64,000 bases of DNA from Cryptomeria japonica (Eukaryota > Streptophyta > Pinopsida > Cupressales > Cupressaceae), in NCBI RefSeq assembly GCF_030272615.1, contig NC_081413.1, positions 336,967,302 to 337,031,301 on the forward strand. Reading direction: 5' to 3'. A program made the translations under genes and the position numbers. The stretch's first letter is position 1. The number at the start of each line of letters is the position of its first letter. Positions 25,601 through 40,600 of the stretch are shown here, in pieces. Below the pieces are notes generated by a model that did not search any database, had not been told where the DNA came from, and saw only the letters and a list, made by a program, of their open reading frames with translations.

Positions 25601-28600
25601 CATGAGAAAATGCAAATGAATACAACCACCATGGCTACTCCCATGGATGATGTTCACCATAGCTACTCCCAGAGGGTAAACAAACACAAGTGCTAAATCA
25701 TCCACCATGCCTACTTGCAAAGGGAGGGTCCACCATACCTACTCACAGAGGGTGGAAAAACACAAGTACATCATGGAATTTCTTCCATGACATCCATCAT
25801 GCTTACTCGCAAAGGGTGGAGGAGGGCTTTCACCTCAAAGTTCTCCCAGAGAAGAGTGCATTACCACCATGCTTGCTTGCAGAGGGTGGAAGATACATCT
25901 CAATGTATCACTGATGCTAAGACTCCCTCTCGGCAAGGGCTTCATTCTCCACGACTCCAAGCTTAACCCGAAAATGCACAAACTTCACTTTGGCAAGGGG
26001 CTTGGTGAGAATGTCGATCATTTGCTCCTCAGTGCAAATGTATCTTAGCTGAACAGCATTCCTCTATACTCCCTGATGTAGTGGTACTGAATCTCAACAT
26101 GTTTTGATCTGTAATGGAATACTGGATTAACCGAAAGCTTCGCACAGCTTTGGTTATCACAATGAATGATAGTAGGCTCCAACGATTGACCAAATAATCC
26201 TGCAAGGAGCTTCCAAAGCCACACTACTTCGCGAGATGCCACACAAGCTGCAATGTATTCTGCTTCTACAGTACTCAATGCCACTAAAGACTGTTTCTTG
26301 CAACACTAGGAAATCATGGCGGATCCCAAGCTGAAGCAAACTTCAGAAGTGCTCTTGCGATCAGTGACACTTCCTGCCCAATCAAAATCTGAGTAACCCT
26401 CCAAGTTTAGAGCAATGTTGGAGGAGTACAGTCCATAGCCAACTGTGCCACACAAGTACCTCAAGATGTGCTTGGATGCAACTAGATGTATCTGTCTCGG
26501 TTCACTCATGAACTGGCTAAGTGCACTCACTACATAGCAAATATCCAGTCTAGTGTTAACTAGATACATCAAGGATCCAATCAATTGCCTATACATGGTA
26601 GGATCCACAAGATCTGAACTAGCTATAGCTTCCCTCAATTTCTTCAAGTTAGTTTCCATCGGAGTAGGCATGGACTTGCAGTCTATCAATCCAAACCTCT
26701 TCGAGATGTTAATGGTATATTTGCCTTGACTTAGGATGATCTCATTAGGCCCCTGCCATACTTCTAACCCTAGAAAGAAGTGCATGAGCCCTAAGTCCTT
26801 CATCTCAAATTCTGAAGTCAACTCCTTCTTGCACCTGTGAATGAGATGATCTTCCCCTGTGACAAATAGGTCATCAACATATAATACCAGGATCAACATT
26901 TCACCATTAAATACCTTGAAGTTAGAGGTTCGGATCAACATCATTCTTGCAGAAGCCCAAAACTGTTAAGTATCTATCAATCCTCTCATACCATGCACGA
27001 GGAGCCTACTTAAGGCCATATAAAGCTTTCTTCAGCTTGCATACATGAGACTCCTTCCCATGAATCACAAAACCCTCAAGTTGCTCAATGTAGACCTCTT
27101 CCTCAATCACACCATTGAGAAAGGTTGTCTTCACATCCATCTGATGTAGCTTCCATCCCTTAGATGCTGCAATCGCAATAATGGTCCTAATGGAAGTATA
27201 TCGAGCAACTGGAGCGAAATTTTCTTCATAATCTATCCCTTCTTTCTGAGAGAAACCACGAGCCACGAATCTAGCCTTGTATTTCTCAATGCTACCATCA
27301 GCGGCATGCTTGATCTTGAATAGCCACTTGGAAGATACAACTGACTTGCCCTAAAGTCTCGGCACAATATCCCAAACATCATTCTTAAGGATGGATTGAT
27401 ATTCTTCGTCCATGGCATCTTTCCATACTTGCTGATTTGCGGCTTCCTCAACACTGGTAGGCTCAATCTCAATGAGATTACACATCGAAGCAACATAACA
27501 AGAGAATTTCTGAGGTCTCTTACTTTCTCGAAATGTACCTCTAGGAGCCACGAACTGTTCTACCTCCTGCATAGTGTTCCTTGCCCAAAGAGGTCTCTTC
27601 CAAGTTATAACAATATCTCTAGGCCCATCAGTAGGATCCATAGGGTCAACTAGATCATTGTGCAACTCAGGTTCTGAAGGCTCCCTCTAGATCTCAGGAT
27701 CTGAAGGCTCCCTTGAAATCTCAGGATCATGATCAATATTCATGTCTTGAGGATGAGCTTCATCTTCCAAGCACGAACCCTTGGATTTCTTGAATGCAAC
27801 ATCTTCCTCAAAAGTAACATCTTTGTTGGCCTCAATGTACCTTTGTCCTAGAATGTAGATTTTGTAGGCCTTGGAAGATTCGCTATAGCCCACAATATTC
27901 CTCTCTTGCCAGAAGGTTCCAACTAGGTCCTCTTGTCTTTAGGTACATGTACATATACTGGACATCCAAATATCCTCAAGTGACTAATATCAAGCTTGAT
28001 CCCTGAAAAGGCTTCTTCTGGAGTCATATTTTGCAATATCCGATGAGGGCATCTGTTATGAATGTATACATTTATTCTAGAAGCTTCTGCCCATAGAAAA
28101 GTCTGAAGATTCTGATCAAGAATCATGGCTTTTGCAGCTTCAACTATATATCTGTTCTTTCTTTCTGCAACCCCGTTTTGCTGAGGGTTGTAGGGAACAC
28201 AAAACTCCCTCTTGATCCCTGCCTCAATACAAAAATCATGAAAGCTACCCGAGGTGTATTCACCTCCATTGTCAGACCTTAACACTTTAATTATTTTCCT
28301 AGATAAGTTTTCTACTAAGGGAACTCTTTGAATCTTCCTAGGACTTCATCAGACTCTTTAGACTTTAAGAAATAAATCCAAGTCTTCCTAGAGTAGTCAT
28401 CTATGAAGGTTACATAATACAAGAATCCACTAGGAGATGCTACTGACATAGGTCTGCATAAATCAAAATGCACAAGAGCTAATATTTCTTTTGACCTACT
28501 CTCACTACTATGAAATGGACTCTTAGTGTTTTTACCCGTAGCACAACCTTTACAAGTATCATTATGAACATGGTTGAGTTTAGGCATACCTTTAACCATC

Positions 28601-31600
28601 TTCTCTAAAGTTGGAAGAGCCTGGAAGTGAAGATGTTCAAGTCTTCTATGCCACAACTCGCTTGAACTGGAGGAGTCATGAAAGAGAGCCTGGACTGGAC
28701 GAGTGGAAAGCTTGTACAAGCTCTCATACTAGTTCCCAATCACACGAGCAGATTTGATGATGGATTTCTTTGGCCATGCGAGGACTCTTCCTTCTGAGAA
28801 TGCCACTTGATAACCTTTATCCTCCAAGGCTGAGATGGAGATAAGGTTCCTCCTGATTCCTGACACGAACAGGACATCGCTGAGATGAAGAGAGATTCCC
28901 GAATCAAGGTTGAGGGAAGTAGCATCGAACCCTCTCACAGAATAGCGCGCATCATCTCCAATGATGACTTGGAGATCAAACTCCCTCTCAACCAAATCTG
29001 AAAGATGCTCTTGATAGCCGATGATGTGTCTAGAAGCTCCACTGTCAATCAGCCAAGTATCACTATCTGTGGAAACGTTGCTTGACAGGGCTGAAATGAA
29101 GAGGAATTCATTGGAGTTATCTTTCGCTTCCTTCTGATTTGAAACTTCATTGATGTTGACCCCTTGTTGCATCGGTCTTGACTAACAGTCTCTTGCATAG
29201 TGACCAAACTTGTCACATCTGAAACATTGAATGCGAGAGAGGTCTTTCTTCTTCTTCTTGGAATCAGGTGCAAATGCTGACCCTTGATCTCTGTTCCTCT
29301 TGAAGTTGCCTTTCTTCCAATTCCCTCTTTTCTTCTTGATGGATTGGGTAGCAAGAACATGAGAGTCTTCACCATGAGAGCTCTTGATGATACCTCTTGC
29401 AGCCAGCCTGGATTCCTCTTGAATGCAATCAGCACGGAGGTGGTCAAACTTGGGAAATTTGGATCTCCCACTTATGCCTTGGATAAATGGCTCCCATGAG
29501 TGAGGAAGACCATTCAATGCAAGCATGACTAGGTCCTTGTCCACAACTTCATCTCCAATGGCGCTGAGCTGATCTCTCAATTCTGAAATCTTCATGAAGT
29601 AGGTGATAACTGAATCTCCCTTTGCCATCTTGACTTGATGAAGTTGTTGACGCAATGCAAGTGCTCTACTTGTGTTGTTAATCCCATACATCCCCTCCAA
29701 TGTCTTGAAAATGTCTCTGGCTGAAGACATCTTGGAGATGATGGGAACAAGATGATTTTTCACAGTGTCAATGAGGGTCTTCTTGGCTTTGACTGCATTC
29801 TTCTTGAATTGAAGCTTCTCATCTTGATCTTCAGGTTCAGATTGCTCCCTTCCTTGAACAAACTCCAAAAGATCATTTTCTTCTAGGGTGACAAGGATTT
29901 TGAATTTCCATAAGTGAAATTCGATGCTCCTTCAAGTCTGTCCTCAACTTTCAGACCATACACCATCTTGAATGCCAGAAGTCGTGTGAAGAATGTGAAG
30001 AATGTGAAGAAGGAGCGCTGCTAAAAGGTCTGATCACAACTGAGACAACCTTAGCTCTGATACCATGTTAATTTTGTATCAGACTGTAGCAAAATAATCA
30101 GAAATAATAGAACCAAAGCAATGTGCACAATAAACACCAATATACCCTGGGAAAACCTCCCTCTTGGAGGTGAAAAACCCAGCAACTAATCTCAGATCTT
30201 TATTAAGCAATAACCAAATGTATCTTTACAATGAGCTTCAACACTTGAAGCAATCAGTAAACTATGCACAGTAATATCTTCAACCTAGGGCAAACTGCAA
30301 TGATGAACTTATCTGCAATACAGATATTGCTGTCACAAAGATGAAGTTCGCTGATCTTCAAATGATGACTACTGTCAGAAAGAACAGTTGCTGCACCTAG
30401 GGTGAAGTTTGCTGCCCTCAATGGATGGTTCACTGTCCTTCAAATGGTGTTCGCTGACCTTCCAAAGATGTTTGCTGTGCTTCCAATAATGTCCGCTGTG
30501 CTTCCAATAATGTTCGCTGTCTTTTGTATATGATTTGCAGATCACAAAGTTAATTCGCTGAAGGATACTGAATAGGGATGTAATTGCTGAATGTGTGTAA
30601 TTACAATGAGGTTGACATTACATATATATGAGACTCTAGCCTTCCAATTTACCTTAGGCCGGCTTTACAATTTAGGCCAATTAATTACAATGCAAAACTT
30701 AAGGTTGGCGCCAAACTGAAATAACCCCACACGTTATACAACCAAGATAGGACATGATTAATCCAAATGTGCTAGGTGTGCTAGGTTGCTAGGTCGGCCC
30801 TAGAAGGGCTCCAACCTAGCTACATACATCAACAGTTTAGCCATGACATATGCATGTCAAGCAAGAAAACAGACTTCAACCCATCTTTAACAAGCAGGCA
30901 GAAAAGTACAGTGGTAAAGCCACCACCAACCTGTGCCAACATTGTGAGCCATTTTCCATGTCTAAGATCGAAGAAACTAATTGTTAAACAACTCCTTGAG
31001 CACACTCGGGATGTTTAGTAAAGTTTCACAAGTCCTTTATGACATGTTGGCAAAGAATCAAAAAAAATTGAATTTAGTGTCATCCTTTCCTTTCATCACC
31101 TTCATGATTTAACTACTTCTATATTCCTTTCTCCACCAAAGCCATCGTCAATCTCAAACTCCCTCATTATTTCAATTTGGAACAGCTGCATCATCCTACA
31201 AGAGCTGTTAGTCAAAATAAAAGATCATGATACGATAATCTTGCATCCTGAGAAGGCAATCACAACTGACTTGGTTTAACACAGACATTGATTAATTGAC
31301 AGGAAAACACACAAAAGTAGTCTAAATCTTGAGTTTCATGTGGGTACAACAAAGATCTTTGAGGTCAGTTACACTTTTGCAGGGTTTCATGGAAAAGAAG
31401 CACATATTAGAAATAATAAAAAAGCTGTGAATTATGTCTTTACAGTAGATCAAAGATTTGTCAAGCCAACAAATGTATAAAATGTGAATTTTAGTAAATT
31501 TTCAACTCAGGGAGGCAAACAATAATCTGCATTAGCAAGCACTAACCTGAGCCAAGCCTGGTTGAAGAGCACATTGAATCATTAAGCGGCCAATAACATC

Positions 31601-34600
31601 ATGCGCCACAACAGTCTCCACAAGATCTCCCCCAACAAGCTTAACCAGTTGCTCGTTGTCAATATCACTCATTTCTACAACCACATGACCTCTCAATCCC
31701 TCCTTAACTCCAATAAGACTTAGGACAACTCTCAATACATGTGCATCACTCTGCCCGAAATTTTAATGTCAGCAAATAAATGGCACCTATTTACTAATCA
31801 CAGAACAAAGAACTTCATGGTGCATTGAAGCTTCAAATACCTAAAAACATCTTACAGCAATATCCTACCTGGTCTGCATTTCCATCAGTTGCAAGAACAA
31901 TGATGGCTCGAGCTTTTGAAACTGACACCTGTTAATAAAATGGCAAAGGTGTTAATTACTGTACTTTCACCAGTAGAGAAATATATCATAAATTCAAGCT
32001 ACAGCAATGAAAGGAAACCCAATATCACATACAAAAACTGATATATTAGGGATTTTGCACTAAAGTGGATGTTAAATGCCTATACAGATAAAAGATTTGA
32101 CCTTTTTCAAGTCTGCCATTATGAGAGGACTCCCACTCCTACAAATAACAGAAGTACCCATGAAGTCAAATTCCAGCTTAGCAATATCAAGCTCCATTTC
32201 TTCCTTATCACGCTCTGCAAGAACAACTACAACACCCCCTCCTAAGCTTTGATTAGCTATGGCAAGTTGTTTGAGTAATGAGCCCTGTTTCAGACAAGTC
32301 CAACAAAAGTTATAATTGGGTAAAATGATATCTAGATAGAATAGAAGAAAACTAAGAGTTTGTGAATTATGAATCAGACAACCAAAAATAATATGATTAG
32401 ATACTACTGAATCATGCTTAATTTCTTATTTGATCTGTAAATAACCATGGTGTAAACTGCAATCTTCAACGTCTGGGTAGATATTAGATAATCATTTGAA
32501 GAACATAATTCATTCTGTTTGTCAAATTGAAGAGGAATCTCCACGAGAACTGATACATTTACCATGGAAATAATGCCACAAAGCAAGATTATCAGAAAGA
32601 AATGAGTATTTCCACAGTATCAAACATCAAAATACTTTCAAACTCATTGCAGTCAATAAAATTAAAGATAATTAATCCAATCAAGGATAAAGCAGAAAAG
32701 AAAAGAAAATAAATATTTTCTAAATGTCTACCAAAAAAAAAAGAATAATAAATAGGAATTTAATAGATCCACTAAATTCAAGAGTATGAGAAAGTGTACG
32801 GTGCAACTCTGAACTGTTAAGCAACAGTTGTTTTTCTCCAACAATCAATTATGTACATTAATATCCATGTTGCAATTAATTTGTATACAGTCTAAACATG
32901 TGAGTACATGTCATCCATATAATAGTATGTCAAATCAATTACACTAATAAGTAGCTCAACAAAACAATATCAAAACATTCATCTGCAAGTTTGACAACAG
33001 ATTTATGTTGAGAAACTCTCTTAAAGTTAAAAGAACTCCACAGTCAAAATATCTCCATGTTTTTTCTATGTGGAATTGAACTAAGAAACAACAAATTTCA
33101 GAGGAACAACAGGTGTGGCACTTACAACTCTGTCATTAATATTAAAAAACAAAATTATATTTTCGAATAATACATAATGAGAACAGGTATTTCCTCCGAG
33201 ACTCTAAGATATCAAGGAGTATTCTCAAGCACTGCATTGTGACTTCTTGGCAGAATGCTGTAATAAAATCTTTTGTATTGGTACAACTCTTCCCCTCTCC
33301 ATGACCAAAGGATTAACTTTTATGCATTTGATTTCTTCCCTCCAATTTGTAGAAATCAAGACATCTTTCTGGTGAGGAAAATTTCTCTCAATTACAAAAT
33401 ATTTCTGCATCTCCGATTTGTGTCAATTAGAAAGTCCTAATGATTGGCTTCAAAGACTCAATTTTATTGGTATTTCTCAAGAATGAGTCTCCTTCATCAA
33501 TGGATGGTTACAAACAAAATGACTTGCCTTATTTCAAGTGACTCTCACAATCACAGTAGCATCCTTCCCATTGATGGATCCTTATTGGCAAATAACATCA
33601 TATTTCAACCCTCACAAACAAAATGACTTTATTTTGTCCGTCTCTTGCCCAGCTTTCATAGAAGGACCCTCACAAATAGTATACAATTCATTCCCTTTTG
33701 TCAATGCAGACAAGACCTCTTTACAAGGTGGATCTCATAGACAAAATGACTTCCCTTCGCCTGCTGAACCTCTTATAAAATAACTTCCCTTTTCTTATCA
33801 TTATTTCACTAACAAAATGTCTTCTTTTCATGGATAGCTCCTCACAAAACAAATGATCTTCTTTTTGGCTCACAACCTCATAGACAAAATGACTTCTTTT
33901 TCATCAACATATAGTCACACACAAAATGCTTTGTCTTTTGACAACTATACCTCACACACAAGATGAATTCCCTTCTGTAGATAGAAACCTTACAACAAAA
34001 AACAATATTAGTTCAATTTGTCAACAAAACCTCACAAAAAAAAACTACTTTCTTTCATTGGAAGAAATAATTTTGTCGATTAATGCTTTTTTTAACAAAA
34101 TCCAATGTGTCTTTTCCTAACAAAGATCACTTGTCACGAGATAATTTCCAGAAAACACTTATTTTCCTTTGATAGGATGCTTCCTCTTGTTGAAGACATT
34201 TTTTTATTTTCCCTTCGGTCCTACCATTTATGCTAGAAGAATCTTCTTTCTCTCATTGATAAACCCAAAACAAGAGCTAAGGAATCTTATGAAAAAAAAA
34301 AGCTAAAAAGGTTTATGAAGCTTTAAAGCTCTATATAACGGTTTAAGAGATTAATTGAGAGCCCAGAGCCTATTCTTTATTTCCTATAGGCTAAGGGAAA
34401 CAATCTAATAATAATATTTTTAAGTTGGGCCCAATCACTTAAGTTTTCAAAATGGCAATTTAAATATTATAGGGCCTTATCTAATATTTTATTTTAAAAG
34501 TGTAATATTTTATTTAAAAATCTTTTTAGTTAAAACTTGGAGGGAAAAGTGAATTCAGTGTGTAATTAAAAAATGTTTTTAAACATTTGGAAAAAGGTAA

Positions 34601-37600
34601 ATTCAAATGGAGGTCCCAAAAAGGCAACTATAAAAGGAAGTCATTTGCTCAAAGCAAATCATCCATTTTTATCACTTTGTTATTTCTTCCATATTGAAGA
34701 TTGAAGCATTCAAAGACGAAAGCCCTTGGTGTGGGAGATCCGGAGGATGAAACCTTTGTGGGAGATCCGGAGGATGAAACCTTTCCGGCTTCCATATCTG
34801 GATTTGAGGACAAAAACCCTCTCATCCATAAGAGCTGATTCCATCAAGGGATCATGTTTGTGCTAATTTGTTGAAGAATTTATTGAAAATTTGATCATGT
34901 ATTGGATCAGTTGAGTATTTGCAAACAAATCTATTTGAATTCATCATAATATTCATATTTGCCAGGCTTTGGATGATTTCTATTGTTGTGGCCAACTTTA
35001 GGACTGCTGTCATCATCATTTCCAACTACTACATTTTACCATTTGCAATTGTACAAGTGGTGTCAGTCATAGGGTTGTTGATTTTTAAGGGTTTCAGGAA
35101 TGATACGTTATTTGCTGTGTTGAGGAGTTTTCAGTCACCATAGTGTTGTTTCACTTGCCATACAAATGCTCCTTGCTGCCATAAAAATCATTTAAATCAT
35201 ATCATTGCTGATTTTGTCAAGGCTTCAAGGGCTTGAACTGCTATTACAAAAATATCGTTGCTGGTTTCAAGGACTTTAAAATATTTAATGAATTTTCATC
35301 ATCATTTTTAGGTTCTACCATATTCACCAATTGTTATCACTGCCATTTGCCTTGGATATCTTTAGCACTGGACACTTCAAAATGACAATGTAATCAACAT
35401 CTTTCTTCAGCCATTGTGATGTCCCCTTCTAGTTGATATCTGTCAGCTGAGTAGACTAGCCTATCACTGACCCTCATAGGCTGATGAGGTTGGGTAGAGG
35501 GTCCTCCAGAGTTTGATTCACCACCTTCAGAGAAAGCACTCCAGGTCTGGTCTTCGTTTGAGGTCTCCAGGACTCCGTTTGAGATACTTTCTATTTTTAG
35601 CAGTCCTGCTATTTATAGCCAGTAGGTTGGGCAAGGACAGATTATGGTTTGGCAGTCTCCAGTTCAGACAGCAGGCATTTCTGATGAATACTTAGAGAGA
35701 TATTAATATTTAATTATTTGTAATTAAATATTAAATGGCGAACTTTAATGTTTTAATGTTTTAAAAAGTCACTTAAGTTATAACTTAAGTGAGGGTCTAT
35801 TTCTCATCAGATGGGGCCAGTTTTTTATATTAAATGGAAGATGATTTATTTTTGACACTTCAATAATCAAAAATAAATAATAAAAGTTAAAAAATCATTA
35901 AAGGCCAAGTCGCACCTTTCTTGGGAATCGCACCAACCCTAAATGGAGAAGATTAAAGAAGATTTTAGGTCTTCTTTTCATTATGCTAAGTTTTGATATT
36001 TTTGTTTGGAGCTCTGAGAGGAGTTTTGCCCTAAGGTTTCAGCAGAAGATTCTTCTGCAATGATCAGAGGTATCGGTACAAAAAAACGTGGGATTCTTGT
36101 GCAACAACATCAGAGGTTGTGAAATATCAGCTGATCTTGCTCTTTCAGTTGGTTTTATCCAGAAACCAAGATTGGACAGATTGGAAAGGGGTTTATTAAT
36201 TTTTATGCAAAAGATCGATTGCAGCCGCAGAGTCAAAACAGAGGCAGGAATCAGTGTGTGATAGATGGAGGTTTTGTGCATGTACAGCTTGTTGATCTGC
36301 CGTACCTTTCTTCCTTGAAAGGGTACGATTTTTGCTGAGGAGGAGTCCAAAAATTCCGAAACAAATGCCAGAAGGGATGCCTTGCCAATGTCTTTCCATC
36401 GGGCTAACATGTGAGTATTTCAGGTCAGTTTAAAATAAATTGCAGCTTGCTGTTATACAATCTGTGCATGACCAGCAATAGGAAAATAAGGGTTTTAACA
36501 GAATATACTGGTATTTATCAGTTCTTCTCTAGCTTCTTGTTATTTTTATTTGAGTATTAAATAAATGATGAACGGATGTAATGAGGGTTTGATCAGTGTT
36601 GTTGAATATAAATTGATTTCCAGCAAATACCATTAGTTGCTTTTGTGCTTAAGATTGTCAAAATTCTATTTGTTGTCATTATTTGCAAAGAACACACTTG
36701 AAACGCAACAGGTTCAGCAAAACGTTAGTTGTCTCAGTTGAGGGCCCTTTGAGGTTCTTACAATGGTATCAGAGCTAAATCCTGCCATCCTAAGGGTTTA
36801 GCAATTACATGCAGTCGCAGGAAACGGGTTCACACAGGTATTACACACGCAGTAGAGTCTTTCGTGAAAGAGAACAGAGTTTTAACAGGTAGTCAGATAC
36901 CATGGGTGAAAGGCATACAGGCAGTCCAACCAGAGGTCACAGAGCTGAGGATGAGGAGACAAGAGAATTTTTTAGGACTATGGCCACTAGGCAGCAGCAG
37001 GTTGCTCAAGCTTTACAAGCACTCACCACCATGATGGAGCGTATGAATCCTCCAAACCGAAACAATCAAGAACCAGAGGACAATAGGAGTGTAGCCAATA
37101 TTCCTAGACCTCACAGGGTAGCTACACGCACAGTTGACAGGCCTTCAAGGCCTAATTTTTTGGCAAAAGAACCTGAGGATGTTGCCAGAGCTGAGGCAGA
37201 ACCTGTCTTTGTTGATAATGTTATGATGGTACATGATGAGTGGAGTCTTCTTCCAACTGATGTGAGGCAGAATCTAAATTTTGATCAGTTCATGAGGCAA
37301 AAACGGGAGGTAGAGAGAAACAGGCAAGAGAGGAGGCCTCGTTCCCAACATAGAGATCTTGAGTTTGCCACAAGCAAGCTCACCCTACCTTATTATGATG
37401 GCAACGGTGCAGTTACAGCTAGATCTTGGATCCATAAACTGGATACATACTTCACAATGAGACCCATGATTGAAAAGGATGCAATTAAGTTTGCAACCTT
37501 ACACTTGGATGGCACTGCACATGAGTGGTGGCATAATGGACTCATCACTCTCCAACATGATGAGATTACCACCTACCAGGAGTTAGTTGATTTGTTAGTT

Positions 37601-40600
37601 GAGAGGTTTGATAAGAAAGACCCTGAGTCATACTTCCGGGAGTTAGCACAGCTGAAACAAATAGGGAACTTGGAGGTGTATGTTTCAAAGTTTTTGAACC
37701 TGTCATGCATGGTAAATAACATGTCAAATCAGTGATTAGTAGTGTTGTTTATAGAGGGACTCATGGAGCCTTTGAGAGGCTAGGTAAAGGCATTTGATCC
37801 CCCAACACTTCTAATCGCCATTAAAAAGGCACGGAGTATGGATGTGACAGCCACTCAAAATAAATTTGGGACAAAAGGATCAACATCTTTCAAAGATAAT
37901 AGGAATTTCAGCAAAGGGAAAGAAAAATCAGACTTTAGAAATGATTACAAGCCAAAGCCAAAGCCAGCAGCCCCTCCCTTAGATCGGGAGACACTTAACG
38001 ATTTAAGGCAAAAGAAACTCTGTTTTTATTGCAAAGGTCCATATGATGCCAACCATGACTGTCCTTTGAGGCCTAAGGGCAGGGCAAACAGAGTAATGTG
38101 GGCATATTATGAAGATTCTGAATCTGATCATGAAGGTCAGCCTGCTGGTTATGAGAATTTAGAGGCTGAAGATGACACACAGGGTCCTCCGAGACTCGAC
38201 AAAATGGATGCAGAAGGTGATGAGCACCTTAAGGAGGCACTTCTCACGAGTATTCAGCAGGAAGGGTCATTTAGAATGAGAGGAGTACTTGCTGGTCAGA
38301 AAGTTATTACACTGCTGGATACCGGAGCCACACATAACTTTTTGATGCCAGGTTGGTGGAGAAGAGAGGAATCCAAACAGAGGAGTTTGAGGGCATTCGT
38401 GTGAGGGTGGCAGATGGTTACACTTTAAAGTATAATAGGATGATCACACAACTCCCATTACGTGTAAACAATTATGAATTCAAGACTGATTTCTATGTGG
38501 TTCAGATGGGAGACACAGATTTGGTCCTTGGTATGAAGTGGTTGCATGAACTAGGCAAATTTACACTTGACTTGCAGGAGATGGAGATGTCTTTCACCAT
38601 TGATGAGAAAACACATGTGCTGAAAGCGATTAAGGACAGCAATTTCAGAATGATTACACTCAGGCGGATGGAGAGGCTTGTACGCCATGATCAGACTGAG
38701 TGGGCAGCAGAGTGTATGATCATGCCCATACAGCAGGATGCTCAAAAAGTTGAATATCATCCGGACATTCAGATACTGAGAACCAAACATAGCAAGGTTT
38801 TCAGTGACATACCATCAGGGAGGCCACCAGATAGGGGTTTTGAGCACATCATTGAGCTAGAGGAGGGAGCGAAGCCAGTAATGATAAATCCATATAGACA
38901 TCCGAAGCGCTTGAAAGATGAAATAGAGAAAACCATACAGGAGCTTCTGGCCATGGGACATATTCAGCCTAGTAAGTCCCCCTTTGCTTCTTCAGTTGTT
39001 TTGGTGAAGAAGAAGGATGGCACATTGCGGATGTGTATTGATTACAAGGTCCTTAATAAGCGGACGATCAAAAACAGATATCCCATCCCGCGTATTGATG
39101 AGGTCATAGATGAATTACATGGGGCATGTTATTTTTCAAAGATTGATTTGAGATCAGGCTATCACCAAATCAGTGTTCGTGAGCAGGATATTGAGAAGAC
39201 TGCTTTTCATTGTCATTATGGACATTTTGAGTTTGTGGTTATGCCATTTGGGCTAACCAATGCTCCTGCTACTTTCCAGTCCACAATGAACAAAGTCTTC
39301 AGACATCAGTTGAGGAAATCAGTATTGGTGTTCTTTGATGATATACTGGTTTACAGTCGTACTTGGGAGGAGCACCTCAGTCACCTAGATATAGTTTTGA
39401 GCATTCTGAGCAGGGGGTCCTTGTATGCCAAGGAATCCAAATGTGACCTTGGAATGATTGAGTTATTGTACTTGGGCCATATTATCAGTGTAGAGGGAGT
39501 GCGGATGGATCCCGAGAAGATCTGTGCTATTGTAGATTGGCCTACTCCAGTGAACCTCACTCAGTTGCGTGGGTTCTTGGGCCTATGTGGTTTCTACCGC
39601 CGTTTTGTTAACGGTTATTCACGCCATGCGGCACCTTTGACAGACTTGATGAAAAAGGGTGCCTTCTTATGGACTCCTGAGGCCCAGGAGTGTTTTGAGA
39701 GGTTCAAGGAGCTCATGACTTCATGTCCGGTACTTGCTACACCTGACTTCTCGAAGTCATTTGAGTTACAATGTGATGCCTCTGGTGAGGGCATTGGGGC
39801 GGTGCTTATGCAGGACAAGCACCCTATTGCTTATGAGAGTAGGAAACTCCGTGGACCTGAGAGAATTTACAGCATTTATGATAAGGAAATGTTGGCCATA
39901 ATGCATGCACTGGCCAAGTGTAGACAGTACTTAGTGGGCAGCAAGTTCTGCATTAAGACTGACCACAATAGTTTGAGACATTTCCTTGGGCAGCGTGACT
40001 TAAATGACAGGCAACAAAAGTGGGTCAGCAAACTTCAGGCTTACAACTTTGATATTTCCTATATCAAAGGCACACAGAATGTAGTTGCAGATGCCTTGTC
40101 ACGTCATCCCCACCTGAATTCTATGGTCTAGATAGCAGAGGATTGGCGGCATATTATAGTGGCAGAGTACGCCAAAGATAGCTGGGCTGCAGGTGTGATA
40201 GAGGGGTCAGTAGTGGACAGCAGGTATACAGTTGTAAATGAATTGATCATTTACAAGAGGAGAGTGTACTTGATCCCAGGATCGGAGTTGAGGAGTAGAG
40301 TACTGCGGTTCTGTCATGATGAACCGATAACAGGACGTCCCGGGTTTTTCAAAACCTACAGACAGGTCCGTGAGCGCTTCACGTGGAAAGGGCTCAAGGC
40401 GGATGTTCTACAGTATGTTAAAGAGTGCCCTGTTTGTCAGCAGAATAAACAGGAGCATACATACCCTGCTGGTTTACTTCAGCCACTTCCAATTCCTGAC
40501 AGGAAGTGGGAATGTTTGTCTATGGATTTCATCACAGGGTTACCGAGAGCGCAGGGACGTGATTGCATATTTGTGGTTGTGGATCGTTTGACGAAGTATG

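Larger units (their letters stand above)
23250..30834 (-). mobile_element. Ty1/copia LTR retrotransposon C, complete with TSD
   Basis: TSD GTTTA at 23245-23249 and 30835-30839. LTRs at 23250-25548 (enlarged by an insertion) and 30066-30834. PBS at 30054-30065. Purine tract AAGAGGGAG (minus) next to the left LTR. Minus-strand gag and pol are related to element B over their full length but split into many short frames, so it looks more decayed than B. Confidence 0.95.
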
